NCBI GenBank assembly: GCA_014529385.2
Contig: CM043948.1
Location: forward strand, 76,363,291 to 76,427,290
DNA length: 64,000 nt
Source: Adiantum capillus-veneris
Taxonomy: Eukaryota; Streptophyta; Polypodiopsida; Polypodiales; Pteridaceae
Direction of reading: 5' to 3'
The notes under the pieces are model-generated. The model saw nothing but the letters and a program-made list of their open reading frames with translations, was not told where the DNA came from and searched no databases. The position numbers were made by a program, and so were the translations under genes. Every line of letters starts with the position of its first letter. The first letter of the stretch is position 1. Of the stretch, positions 34,161 through 45,439 are shown in pieces.

Positions 34161-36304
34161 TTATGAACAGATTGCATATCGGCTACTATTTTGCATCAAA
34201 AGAACAAGACAGACGAAGTGATAATAATGACCACATGTCAATGTATAGTATCCATTCCATCCATCAAAATTCTTGTAGAAAACTGGACATTGGGAAGATG
34301 AAGATGCATCCGAAGTAGACGAGGGGACCAAATCTGGATGCAAGACAAGGTGGTTGATGTGTGTCCCTTGTACAGGCGGAGGATTCACTCGCTGTGTCAA
34401 ATTCTGAACGTCTTGGCTTAAGCGGTGAATACTTTTCTCCATCCCGACCTGTGAGGGTTGGGGTGTTTGGGTGGCTATAGAAATCCGTGTTATTTTTGCA
34501 TCTTTCTCTGCTAGTTGTGTCGTGTAAATATCTTTCTCTCTCTTTAATTGTAGGTCAGTGCCTTCAACTATCAATGCTAGCTCATCTCGAGTGAAAGTGA
34601 TGCAACTCTCCTTGATATCATGGGTGGAAATAGTTGTCTCCTTTGACAAAAAGTTTATTGGTCATTGTTGCACAAAATGGACATATAACATTTTTGCAAA
34701 ATATAATGCACAATCTGCATTGTGCAGTGGATGACCATAAAATTCGAAAAAGATTCTCTTAATGTTTTCTTTGATCGCTTCGTGGAGGCACTTTGATACC
34801 TTCCACCTTCCTTTCTTTATCTCCGCGTCCTCACATGGCCATATTGTTTTGATCATGTCCTTGGTCACTTCTTTATTGATCTCTTTCCATGCACAATGGA
34901 TTGTATAGTTCTGGAGCAATCGACGATCACTTTGCAATCTTTGCTTCCCCTGCTTTCTGTGCCTCCTAAACTACAGGGTTCGATAGTTCGCCTGGATACA
35001 GATAATTAATTTACACGTGCTTAGCTAGTGTTTTGAGCATCATTCCCCAACCAATGATGCCAACATGGGTTTCATTTTCCCGAGTAAAGTCTAACATTAT
35101 GTTGAACGGGTGCAGGTTGTTGTGCACTATATCAGTCAAGTGAGCAGCCGCAATGCCATCAATTAAGGCGTGACAAATTTCTGGCATTTGCTCAATCACT
35201 GCTTTGATCCGTGCTGTCTCTATCTCTTGTAAGCACTGCTTTGCCTTTGGCAATGACCTCCAAGTGTGTTTTAGCATGTGCATGTGGCGTCTGCATGCTC
35301 CGTGGGTGAATGGCAAGCGGCGGAGTATGTAAATGTAGTGATCCAGGAGCTTCGGTGGTAAAGCCAATGCATCTTATAATGGAGAAATAGAGCGTTTGCA
35401 TTCCTTGCTATGTCTAGAAGATGTCAAATTTTACCTCAGTCTCTCCCTTGTAGCATTTTCCCACACATGTAATTGGTCTGCAAAGAAAGAGATGCCTTTG
35501 ATGGTGTACAATGTGCAGACACCAAAAGAGCCTTCTCCAACCCTTGTACCTTCTACCAAGGACTCATTGGGAATGCCAATTAGATGAGCATACATGGCAT
35601 TCAAAGCCATGCACATGATTGTGTCAGTGCCGCTGGCATCTGAATGGCCACCCATAGCTGCTTGCGCATCTTGGGCCATCTTCAATCTCTAGGGTAAGGA
35701 AGCTTGGTCCTGAGCTTTCACACACTTCATCTTGACCTTCTGTTTTTCCCATAATTTGTCCCAGATCTCTAATTTTGTCATATGGCAAGAGGGATATCTT
35801 TCTTTAAGTCTTTGCAATATACTTTCATATTGCCCAACACTGTCCTAACCTGGTGAAGGTCAAATTCTTGAATCCCTGTTGGAATCAACAACTCATATTG
35901 GCCTTCACCTCACAGCCTACGCTCTCTGTTCTCTGATATACCGCTAGTGAGGTCTTTGATGAAGATGTTGCTTTCACTAATCTTCTGTATGCAACCATCT
36001 GTACATGATGATATTACCAAAATACATTCTTTTCGAATGGCATGCATAACAATTTTCTTTTGATCTGGCATCATTTTAGCACTGGACAATACAAATTGCT
36101 TCCACATGTCATCTAGAATGTCACACACTCTTTACCCATCCCCGTCGATGTTTTGGGTTGGAAACCATCAAATGTCTCATCTGTTGTATTTGACACTATG
36201 ATAGGTTCCCCTGAGACTCTGAGGCAGTCGTGAGTCCCTTCTTTATGTCTGCTTGTTTCTCTAGAGTTGGTGTGATAGGGGTTGGAGCTGGCACCTCGTG
36301 CCAA
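34161..36304 (-). pseudogene. Kinase-like and RING-like gene remnant
   Basis: Minus-strand pieces in order: 36304-35910 unrecognised (MWKQFVLSSAKMMPDQKK); 35685-35431 with a glycine loop RVGEGSFGVCTLY; 35367-35011 with ALIDGIAAAHLTDIVHNNLH, PFNIML and VGIIGWGMM, matching a kinase catalytic loop and the D-x-G site but with both catalytic Asp changed (to Asn and Gly); 34937-34662 helical; 34649-34161 ending in CPVF, CGHYYHFVC, YAIC, a RING-like pattern with two cysteines lost. Frameshifts separate the pieces. Whether kinase and RING were one protein is an inference from order and strand. It may be a captured host gene. Confidence 0.5.
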
Positions 36305-36502
36305 CTTGCAGGTTTACAAGGTGGGTTTTTTTATCAAGGATTGGGTTGTTTCAATCATCTTCCGACACATTTCCAACCTCTGTTTTTCTAGTTCCGCGTA
36401 TGGATAAGTCATCCATCTCTGCTCTTGGTTTTGGTTTTTTTTTTAGGTCTGGCTTCGTATGCTTTTAAAAGTGCGTCAAGCTGCTCATTGACTTTTTCTA
36501 CC

Positions 36503-36505
<3 letters not shown>

Positions 36506-36590
<85 letters not shown>
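36506..36590. repeat. (GA)n microsatellite, about 85 bp
   Basis: Uninterrupted GA repeats between the kinase/RING remnant and the start of the CACTA coding region. Confidence 0.96.
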
Positions 36591-36594
<4 letters not shown>

Positions 36595-36743
36595 GAGATA
36601 AAAGACGGAGGATGCTAATAGAAGATTAAATTTATGTCCAGGTTATAAGGTTTTTACCTACATTATGAGTAGTGAGATGAGGATGTGGGGACGTCCAACC
36701 GAAACACCTATCTCTCAACAAGGATCTTATGTCCTTATAATTA

Positions 36744-37695
36744 ATGCAAGCATGTTGTGCGACGGACAAGATGCGTTTCTTTGCAGCACGTTCACAAATT
36801 TGGCGAGTTCGATCCATCTATTATAGATCAAGTTATTGCAAGTTTAACTCGTCGAACTCTGACGTTGGCCAACAGGCAGCAATCTTGCAACCCAATAGAC
36901 GTGTTCGCAGGCGCTTTGGTCAAGCAGCATACGTGAGGCCACAAGATGTAGCCTCTGACAGCTCGGAGAATGATCATGCAGACCACATTCCCAACGAGGC
37001 AATTTTTGAGCCGGAGATCAATGAAATGATCGAGACAATCATGGATTCAGAAAGGCTTATCTATGATGATATGAAAAGTGAAACCGATACGCCATTGTAT
37101 GATGGAGCATGTGTGTCTAGATTGAAGGCGCTCTTGGTTCTTCTCAACATGCAGGCAAAGTTTGGATGGAGTGCAATGGTTCAAGTTAAACATGGAGGGT
37201 CGCAACGCTACTGTGCGCAGAGGATAGTCTGGTTTCCTTGAAGTGGATTCAACTAAAAAATGGACCGACCTAAGAGACACTTTTGTACTACCCGAGCATT
37301 GTGAACAAGTAAGTTATATGCTTGGAAGCTACCCAATTTTAGAAGCTATGTGCTTGGAAGCTCTCATGTAAGCTATGTGGCTCTAACAGGTGATATTTCA
37401 TCCTACAAAGTCTGCATCAAACTGGTGGTACGTCATAGAGGTAGCCCCTCATAGTGCACGGACGTATGAGGGCTACCATGTGCCAATCACAGCGGCATCA
37501 ATGGACGAGATTAGAAAAGATGCTCCATTAGAAGTCGCTGAGGTGGTGCCAGATGAGGATCAAGCTGCTACTCTCTATGGGGTGCATGCAAAGGATCTAC
37601 AAAATGAAACGAAGGACATCTGCCTAAATGGAGAGCTCTATATAGATATAGGGAGTTATGTTGAGCTATGCAAGGATGAGAGAGAGACCTCTTAA
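36744..37695 (+). pseudogene. CACTA TNP2-like transposase, internally deleted, one intron kept
   Basis: The N-terminal part (to about 37160) has an acidic stretch and LYDGACVSRLKALLVLLNMQ followed by FGWS, the conserved N-terminal TNP2 block. It then joins directly to a C-terminal segment (VDSTKKWTDLRDTFVLPEHC, then EQ). A GT-AG intron of 81 bp (37309-37389, GTAAGT...CTAACAG) follows, after which VIFHPTKSASNWWYVIEVAP continues in frame to the stop at 37693. The catalytic centre of TNP2, several hundred residues, is missing. Frame around 37240 carries a stop (WFP-TGA) just before the C-terminal block. Confidence 0.68.
37309..37389 (+). other. Spliceosomal intron in the TNP2-like gene
   Basis: Begins GTAAGT and ends CTCTAACAG. 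Removing its 81 bp joins EQ to VIFHPTK in one frame, matching the C-terminal layout of CACTA transposases. Confidence 0.7.
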
Positions 37696-37861
37696 AGCCA
37701 TAAACAATTTATTTGAACAATTTTTCTCCGTTTTATAATATATATTGTATTCATGTGGCTATATTGAGAAATTTAAATTGTATTTAATCGTCATTGCGTC
37801 CACTCTAGGTATGTATGCTCCAGGTATGTTCTCACAAGTAGGGACACTCCTCGCCGACGAG

Positions 37862-38189
37862 CACTACGCTCCGAGTGTGATGTAGAGTGAGACTGCAATC
37901 ACAAAGGAGGTGATCCGTCTCTGCTCATAGATGTTGCTCGTCCCTCCACTAGATCTAGTTGATCGGATGAAAGAGACGCTAAGAAGCACTTACAGTGCGA
38001 TGGAGACTGAAGCTGCAATCGCGAAGGAGTTGACCCGTCTCTGCTCATAGATGCTGCTCGTCCCTCCACTAGATCTAGTTGATTGGATGAACTAGATCTA
38101 GTGGAGGGACGAGCAGCATCTATGAGCAGAGACGGGTCAACTCCTTTGCGATTGTAGCCTCAGTCTCCATCGAACTCGGAGCGCAGTGT
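37862..38189. repeat. Three-copy repeat with an 82-bp-arm palindrome
   Basis: Arms 37999-38080 and 38090-38171 are near-perfect inverted copies separated by 9 bp (GATTGGATG). A third, more diverged copy lies direct at about 37880-37980. The outer borders also match in inverse: CACTACGCTCCGAG at 37866 and the inverse of CACTGCGCTCCGAG at 38176-38189. It resembles a small CACTA-type inverted-repeat element or a rearranged subterminal region; no matching flanking duplication was seen. Confidence 0.8.
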
Positions 38190-38681
38190 TTTTACAAGAT
38201 ACGTAGAATGCACACAGGAGACAAATTCACAAGAACTTCACAGGGATCTCTCTACACGGGAATCCCTCCCTCTTTATGAGTCCTCTCTCTCTACCTCTCT
38301 CTCTCTCTCTCTACTTATCCATGTTTTCTTCTTCATTCAATATTAAGATTAAATGTTCGTGTGTTTAATGCAGGTATGGATGATGATGAGTTTCTTTCTT
38401 CTTTGTCACCCCGGCAAAGGTACTGGTACGAGGATCCTCATCGCTCTGGAGCACCATCACGTCATTCTACTCCTTCAGTGTCTCCCTCTGTTTTGGAGCA
38501 TTCAGCACGCTCCGAAGCTTCGGTGTCGACGAGACAATCTTCACACTTGTCTAGGCACCGACGCTCTAGTGGTGGAGACGGTGGTTGTTGTGGGGAGGCC
38601 GCCGGTGATGGCTCGACTCCGCCTCGTGTTCGATGAGACTCTTTACATTCCCCTTCTTTGCCCGCCCCCACACCAGCCACG

Positions 38682-38686
38682 ACATC
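38682..38686. repeat. Target-site duplication ACATC, left copy
   Basis: ACATC precedes the 5' LTR here and follows the 3' LTR at 49779-49783, a perfect 5-bp duplication. Confidence 0.92.
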
Positions 38687-38827
38687 TGTCAGGCCAAGGG
38701 CCAAACCAAGGGGTCACGGACTCGGCCAAGGGCCGGCTACCAGTGGGAAGGGGTCCGAAAGGGGCTAGGAGCCTATTAAAGGGAGGCTGGGCGGATGGAC
38801 CAGGATGGCAGTCCCTTGGTCTTTACA
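38687..38827 (+). repeat. 5' LTR of G2 (141 bp)
   Basis: TGTCAGG to CTTTACA, nearly identical to 49638-49778. Unusually short for a gypsy LTR, which is often several hundred bp or more. Confidence 0.93.
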
Positions 38828-38828
38828 C

Positions 38829-38840
38829 TGGTATCAGAGC
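38829..38840 (+). other. Primer-binding site of G2
   Basis: TGGTATCAGAGC one base after the LTR end is the complement of the plant initiator-Met tRNA 3' end. Confidence 0.88.
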
Positions 38841-39718
38841 TAAACATAGAACTTGGGAACGTTTTTTGCTTGGTTGCATGTTGCATGCAATCTAAAAGTG
38901 GAGGAGGAAGAGGGTCGAGGCCACAGCGTGGGCAGAACCTCCAAGCCGGGGAGTCGACGGGAGGTCGACCTGCGTCAAATCGCACGCGCTTAGGCTCAGT
39001 TGGAGCGCAAGGCAATTTCAACAAGATCTCTTGCTTGGCCCGCCCCCAAAAGCCTGCTGCATCGCGATTTGTTTCATCTTCTTCACATCGCGCAGTCGAC
39101 GGCTCTATCTGAAGGCCAAATTTTCATCAAATTTTTTTTTTCCTCTTCACTTTGGTTACCCTAATGGTCCAGTGAAGAGCCTTTTCCCACAGTCTTTGGC
39201 TTGGCAAGGCGCGCTTACTTCTTCCACTTCCATCTTTTCATCGGTGGGCATACACAACACACACCGGTTGTGGCTTCTTGCAACTTCTGCATTCCGAACC
39301 TGCTGCAAACCAAGTTTTTAAGTTTCGACAAAGTGCAAATTGGTCACCAAGCTTCAACCGATTTGGTGGTTGCATATGATGCAAGCCACCTCGACAGTGA
39401 CTATACATTGATTTGTGTTTTCAACTTCCTCCTCGGCTGCCCAAATTGTCGGCAACTTTCAAGTTTATTTGGTGTATTGCATACGACGCAAACCAGACTA
39501 TGAGCACCTCGAATTTTCTCCGTGCTTTCGAGTGAATCATTCACTGCAGTTTTGCTCATTGTTGTCAAGCTAGTAGTGGTCACGGATTGAACTACGATTT
39601 CGAAGTCGGCGTTCTTTCTTCTCAAAGACGTAATTATATGGTTCCTTATCACATACGGCTACGAGCTCGTTGGAATTCAGGTATTCTCCTTTCTTTTCTC
39701 GCACAGTACGTCCACAGC

Positions 39719-40930
39719 ATGGATTCGGACATAGATATGCATCATGCATTTGATTTTGAGCAGTCCGCACCCGTTTCGTCTGCCAATGCCACACGGACGG
39801 TTCCTCTCACGGAGAGTAATCGTGCCCCAACGGCAACAGACAATACGTATGAGTTGTTGGACATGCAAGATTTCCGTGCATTGCAAACACGCATGACTGT
39901 GCTTGAAACAAATTTTGCGCAATTAAATCAGAATGTCACAGCATTATCTGATTTGATTAAATTGCATATGTGGCAGCAGGGCCCCGCTAGTCAGCCACTT
40001 CAGGAGCACGGCTCCACACCAAGCTAGGGGCCAGCTGCTGGGCAAGGCCCTCCTCCGGGTCCGCTGCACTCTCTGACCCAAAAAGAGGTGGACGATTTGT
40101 TGAAAAATACAAAGCCACCAATTTTTTGGGGAGAAGAGCGTGAGCGAAACAAGGACACCGTGAATATTTTTCTTAGTAAGTGGGATGGTATTCATGACCT
40201 TAGACGTACCCCGGATGCAGCCAAGGCGCTGCAGACAAGTCTGACTTTGGACGGCAAGGCCTACAAATGGTGGATGTCTCTCAGGGAGAAGGGCATGCTA
40301 CCACAGACTTGGGGAGCTTTTGAGACTGTCTTCAGGAAGGAATTTCTACCTACCAATGAGAAGGATAGAAATTGGACCGCCTGGGACGAATGTTCTATGC
40401 GCCAGCATAAAACATTATTGGAATATATTTCCCATTATCGGGATGTGATCCTCAAGCTGGAAGGGATGGATACCTTTCAGCAGGTGCGTGGGTTCATCCG
40501 TGGGTTAACTCCCGAGCTTAAGAAGCATGTTAAAACCCAGGATCCACAAACACTTGAGGATGCCATAATCCAAGCACACATCCATGATGACCCCGATGAT
40601 CGGGCATTGCATAGTTAGCATGTGCATGGCACTACACTTGTTTCTACACGTCCACAGCATGTGCATCATAAAAGAAAAAATGTATCTACTGCATCAGAGA
40701 CATCCAAAAAACCCAAGGGGTCTAGAGGTCCTCTCTCAATGGAAGAGTTTGAGAAAGCCAAAAAAGAAAAGTTGTGCTTTAAATGTTTGGGAACTGGACA
40801 TAGCAAAAAGGATTGTCCCAAGGGGAAATCTACTGCTCAAGACAAGGGGAAGGAAAAAGCAGTACACATGGTGCAACTTTTACCTCTTGAGTCCTCTTCC
40901 CACTTTGCTAATGTGGAAGTAACACACACC
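39719..40930 (+). pseudogene. Chromovirus G2 Gag
   Basis: ATG at 39719 (MDSDIDMHHAFDFEQ) opens a frame that stays the same through the whole gag and into pol, broken only by TAG at 40025 and TAG at 40616. The retrotransposon gag domain covers about 40100-40600 (NIFLSKWDGIHDLRRTP, YKWWMSLREKG, WTAWDECSMRQHKTLLEYIS). The zinc knuckle [14 protein letters not shown] lies near 40777-40818. Both stops follow an AGC/AGT codon and are most simply CAG-to-TAG changes. About 890 bp of leader precede the ATG. Confidence 0.86.
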
Positions 40931-42467
40931 GAGGCGGTGCATGAGTGCTGTATCACGGCCTCCATGTGGCAGCAGACTTTCGGACCACATGAGTTGGTGC
41001 GTATGCATGGCTCTATCCAAGGGCACAGGGTGTGGATCTTGGTAGACGATGGTGCATCGCATAATTTCATCAATTATAAATTGGTGAAACGACTCAAATT
41101 GCCCCAAACCCCGAGTTCCCATCGCTACAAGGTAGCAATGATTAACGTCCATGATGTTGAGATATGGGAAACTCAGGTTAAAGATGTACCTCTAGAAATT
41201 CAAGGATACCGTACCTCTTTGGATTTCCAAGTCATGAATATGGAGAGGGCGGATGTGGTTCTTAGTCGTGAATGGTTGCATAGTTTAGGATCATCACTTA
41301 GACGTAGCTATGAGTATAATAGTCTAATGTTCGAATCCAATGGTGTGCACGTACTGCTGTTGAGGGAGAAGGATGTACCTTCCTCACCACTTATTTGTAC
41401 AGCTGAGCTTATGAAGCTCGCTTATGATGATGCAATAGAAGAAATCTTTTTGTGTTACTCACTGTGCCATTTTATTTCCAATGTGGATGATGTTTTTAAT
41501 GATGCTAAAGTTTTGAATCAAACTTCCTCAACGCCGCATTCTTCTCTCTCTCCTCTTCCAGCTATGTCTACTAATTCAAAACAAGAAAATGTTGCTAATG
41601 AATTGAAGGAACTTTTAAGGGAATTCAAGGATGTGTTACCAGATGATTTGGCACCAGGGCTACCGCCGACACGTTCTGTGCAACATGGCATAGACGTGGT
41701 TGCAAGCAGTAAGCCAGTGAGTAAACCGCCTTACCGAATGAGTCATTCGGAGGCTGCTGAGGTGGAACGTCAGCTTGCTGACTATCTCAGTAGAGGGTTT
41801 ATTCAACTGAGTTCTTCACCATGGGCCTCTCCCATTCTCTTGGTGAAGAAAAAGGACGGTAGTATGCGCATGTGCGTAGATTATCGTGGATTAAATGCGG
41901 TTACTGTTAAGAACAAGTACCCATTGCCACGAGTAGATGATCTGTTTGATAAGCTCACCCACGCTCGTATATTTTCAAAGATTGATTTAAGATCTGGGTA
42001 TCATCAAGTACGCATCAGGCTTGCGGATATACCCAAAACAGCGTTCCGAACAAGGTTTGGACATTATGAGTTTTTGGTAATGCCCTGTGGGTTAACCAAT
42101 GCTCCAGCTACGTTCATGACACTCATGGATAGTGTCTTGAGACCATACTTGGAAAAGTTTGTTATCGTTTTCCTCGATGACATTCTTGTATATAGTGCAT
42201 CTGAGGAAGAGCACTTAGTACATTTGAAACAAGTGTTTCATTTATTATGCCAAAATCAGTTATATGCCAAGGAATCCAAATGTGATTTCCTCAAGGAGGA
42301 AATTCACTACTTGGGGCATGTTATTTCGGCTGCAGGGTTACACATGGATCAATCCAAGGTGGATGCCATTCGGAGGTGGCCCTCTCCCAAAAATTTGGAA
42401 GAGCTCCAGATTTTTTTAGGCTTTGCAGGTTTTTTTTTTCTTCAGGAGTATGACGCCAAGCTACGAT
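40931..42467 (+). pseudogene. Chromovirus G2 protease and reverse transcriptase, cut at the RNase H border
   Basis: Open in the same frame from 40622 to the copia insertion. Protease: [20 protein letters not shown] with D-D-G-A instead of D-S/T-G-A, then [87 protein letters not shown] and the catalytic [12 protein letters not shown] at about 42165-42200, then [13 protein letters not shown]. After GFAGFFF, encoded by a run of T at 42431-42439, it jumps to LQEYDAKLR, which belongs to the far end of RNase H. The intact frame over more than 600 codons suggests recent activity apart from the deletion. Confidence 0.88.
42463..42467. repeat. Target-site duplication ACGAT, left copy
   Basis: ACGAT before the left LTR of copia C2 is repeated at 48053-48057 after its right LTR. 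Collapsing it restores the chromovirus frame (KLR into YRKGRYN). Confidence 0.92.
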
Positions 42468-43240
42468 TGTTAGGAAATAAGACATAGCTAAATAGATAAT
42501 TGAGTAGATTACTTAATGGAGAGAGACAGATTTATATACACGAGATTATAGAGTAGAGAGAGAGAGAGAGAGAGTACACACGATATACGTGGTTCACCCA
42601 ATGTGGGCTACGTCCACGGGAAAGCAGCCACTCAATGGCTTTAGTACTTCAAAACAAGAAGTAGTTTACAAAGGGATTATACCCTTAATGGAGCTCCCGC
42701 CTTGCTTCACTCTTACCACCTCACACTCACCTTGTTGCATCAACTTCACACTATGAAATGTGTGTAGAAATGTCCTCCTTTTATAGGCCAAAAGGGCTGC
42801 CCTCTCTAATGAGAGACAGCCATGTGTAGCCGCCCTTGTGCGAATAAGTCCAAATCGGACCCTCCAATCCGCCCATGTGTGGCCGCCCTTGAGAAGACAA
42901 GTCTGCTTTTGAATTCGGCCACCGGCCATTGACTTCTGACCACAGGCCACCGGCCATTGACTTCCGACCACCGGCCATCAGCCCTTGACTACCGGCCACC
43001 GGCCAACGGACCGGTTGTTTTTCGACCACTTTCCGGCCGCCGTCCGGTCATAATATTCCGGCGAAAAGGAATATTCCGGTGAAAGTTTAAAGTTGCCCCT
43101 GATTCTTGTCCGTGAAAATTTTGGTTTCCGGTGAGTGATTTTCCTTCACGCACGATGGCTTCTCCTCATAATGGGGGCCTTACAAATGTGCGCTTTTACC
43201 ACAGAAAATTACAAGGGTAAATCAGGCTCCATACTTAACA
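42468..43240 (-). repeat. 3' LTR of copia C2 (773 bp)
   Basis: Aligns with 47257-48052. Contains an (AG)n run of about 11 units near 42556 and a G/C-rich block of repeated GGCCACCGGCC-like motifs at about 42900-43030. Confidence 0.93.
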
Positions 43241-43300
43241 ATCTCCCACTTGGAGACTGATCTCCAAACCAAACCTGTGACTGCTTTCCATTCTGGATTC

Positions 43301-45439
43301 TTATCCTTGAATGCCGATTGAAGATGAGCAAAAGCTCAACTTCTCCTTGTTTACCACCTTTGTAAACATGTCTGCAGGATTTTCACTTGTATGCACCTTT
43401 CCTAGCTTGAGTTGTCCCTCTTCCAAAAGAGTGCGTATGAAGTGATATCTCACCTCAATGAGATTTGTCCTTGAATGAAAGGCTGAGTTCTTTACAAGAT
43501 GGATAGCGCTTTGGCTATCACTGTACAAGACACGATTGTCTTGTTTGAATCCAAGCTCTTCTAAGAATCTGTGAAGCCACAGAATTTCTTTGCTTCCCTC
43601 CGTCATTGCTACATACTCTGCTTCCGTGGTAGAAAGTGAAACCACTTTCTGCAGCTTTGAAGCCCAGCTTACTGTTGTGCCTCCAACCGTGAACACATAG
43701 CCAGTAGTGCTCCTTCGAGTATCTTTGTCACCTGCCATATCTGCATCAGCATACCCTTCTAGAAAAATATCAGTTCCTCCAAAATACAAAGCATTTGTTG
43801 TTGTCCCTTTTAGATACCTAAGTATCCACTTCATAGCTTGCCAATGCTCTTTACCTGGGTTGTCCATGAACCTACTCACAACTCCCACTGCATGTGCAAT
43901 GTCTGGCCTTGTCCAGACCATAGCATACATTAGAGAACCTACCGCTGCAGCATACGGAACTTTAGACATATAGGCTATCTCCTCTTGTGTCTTTGGACAC
44001 ATATTCTTCGTTAGTTTAAAATGACCAGCCAAAGGTGTAGAAACTGGTTTTGCATTTTGCATTGCAAACCTTTCTAGTACCTTCTTGATGTAATCTTCTT
44101 GAGATAGCTTTATTGTCTTCTTCGTCCTGTCCCTTGATATTTTCATACCAAGTATCCTCTTTGCAGCACCTAAATCTTTCATTGAAAAAGATTTGGACAA
44201 CTCCTTTTTTAGGTCTTTGATGTCCTGCATGTTAGCACTTGCAATCAACATGTCATCAACATACAACATTAGGATGATGAATTTCCCATCTCCCAAATTC
44301 TCCGTGTAGACGCAGTGATCCGAGTTGCATCTTGTGAATCCATGATCCAACATCCATTGATCAAACTTCAAGTACCATTGTCTTGATGCTTTCTTTAAAC
44401 CATACAAGCTCTTCTTTAATCTGCTAACCATTTTCTCCTTACCTTTTACTTCATACCCCTTTGGTTGAAGCATGTAGATTTCCTCCTCTAAGTCACCGTG
44501 AGGGAATGCCGTATTTACATCCATTTGCTCGAGATTTAGATCATGAGCAGCCACAAGGCTTAATACAAGCATAATTGAGTTCATTTTTACAACAGGAGAA
44601 AATATTTCATTGAAGTCAATACCTTTCTTTTGAGAAAAACCTTTTACCACAAGCCTAGACTTGTACCTTTTCTTCCCACCTTCTTCTTCCTTTAGCTTGT
44701 ACACCCATTTGTTTTGAAGTGTCCGCTTACCTTTAGGCAACTCAACCAACTCCCATGTTTGGTTGCGATGTAGTGAGTCCATCTCCACTTGGATGCTCTT
44801 CGTCCATTCTTCTTTGGATTCATGTTGCATAGCTTCTTCATATGATTCCGGCTCTCCAGAATCTGAGATCAAGAGATGGTTGAAGGAAGGAACAAACCTT
44901 TCTGGAGGTCTACTTGCTCTTGTAGATCTTCGGGGAATAGGTTGAGGCTCCTCATTTGGTTGACATTGTTGCACATTGTCACCGTTTGCAGTCCTTGAGT
45001 CTTCACCGTCCTCAAGCTCCATGTACTCATCACCTGTTTCTTTTGTTTGTTTTCTTTCCAAGTAATCTTTGTACATATTTTGTTCGTTAAAAATTACATC
45101 CCTACTCCTTAAGATTTTACCATCTTCAGGATTCCATAGGCGATACCCAAAGTCTCCTTCTCCATAGCCAATGAAGAAACACTTTTTGGACTTTGCATCT
45201 AACTTTGATCTTAGGCTTCTATCTATGTGCATGAAAGCCTCACACCCAAACACTTTGAGAAATGCATAATTCACCGGTTTACCTGTCCGTGCCTCTTCTG
45301 GAACTCCCCCATCCAATGCCGTTGAGGGTGACCGATTGATTAAGTACACAGACGTACTTACAGCTTCCACCCAAAGCTCAAGCGGTAGGCCTGCATGTAG
45401 CCGCATGCTTCGTGCTCGTTCCATGATTGTCCTGTTCAT
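43301..45439 (-). CDS. Copia C2 integrase C-terminal half, reverse transcriptase and RNase H (712 codons open)
   Basis: Longest open frame of the window. It begins inside integrase after QQNG (MNRTIMERARSMRLHAGLPL) and passes the GKPVNYAFLKVFGCEAFMHI block. RT follows: NKWVYKLKEEEGG, KGFSQKKGIDFNEIFSPVVK, NLEQMDVNTAFPHGDLEEEI and the catalytic LMLYVDDMLIAS. RNase H: GYADADMAGDKDTRRSTTGY, STTEAEYVAMTEGSKE and YSDSQSAIHLVKN. It ends with MFTKVVNKEKLSFC. All RT and RNase H acidic residues are present. It is normally made as part of one polyprotein; the breaks at about 45440-45630 separate it from the upstream part. Confidence 0.92.
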   Translation of the reverse strand: MNRTIMERARSMRLHAGLPLELWVEAVSTSVYLINRSPSTALDGGVPEEARTGKPVNYAFLKVFGCEAFMHIDRSLRSKLDAKSKKCFFIGYGEGDFGYRLWNPEDGKILRSRDVIFNEQNMYKDYLERKQTKETGDEYMELEDGEDSRTANGDNVQQCQPNEEPQPIPRRSTRASRPPERFVPSFNHLLISDSGEPESYEEAMQHESKEEWTKSIQVEMDSLHRNQTWELVELPKGKRTLQNKWVYKLKEEEGGKKRYKSRLVVKGFSQKKGIDFNEIFSPVVKMNSIMLVLSLVAAHDLNLEQMDVNTAFPHGDLEEEIYMLQPKGYEVKGKEKMVSRLKKSLYGLKKASRQWYLKFDQWMLDHGFTRCNSDHCVYTENLGDGKFIILMLYVDDMLIASANMQDIKDLKKELSKSFSMKDLGAAKRILGMKISRDRTKKTIKLSQEDYIKKVLERFAMQNAKPVSTPLAGHFKLTKNMCPKTQEEIAYMSKVPYAAAVGSLMYAMVWTRPDIAHAVGVVSRFMDNPGKEHWQAMKWILRYLKGTTTNALYFGGTDIFLEGYADADMAGDKDTRRSTTGYVFTVGGTTVSWASKLQKVVSLSTTEAEYVAMTEGSKEILWLHRFLEELGFKQDNRVLYSDSQSAIHLVKNSAFHSRTNLIEVRYHFIRTLLEEGQLKLGKVHTSENPADMFTKVVNKEKLSFCSSSIGIQG

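Noticed and set aside
37866-38189. Right terminus of the main CACTA element
   Set aside because: The second CACTA gene and subterminal repeats continue beyond it to 51458, which has a better terminus.
38353-38895. 180-codon frame across the chromovirus 5' LTR
   Set aside because: It runs from host sequence into the inserted LTR and is an accident of the junction.
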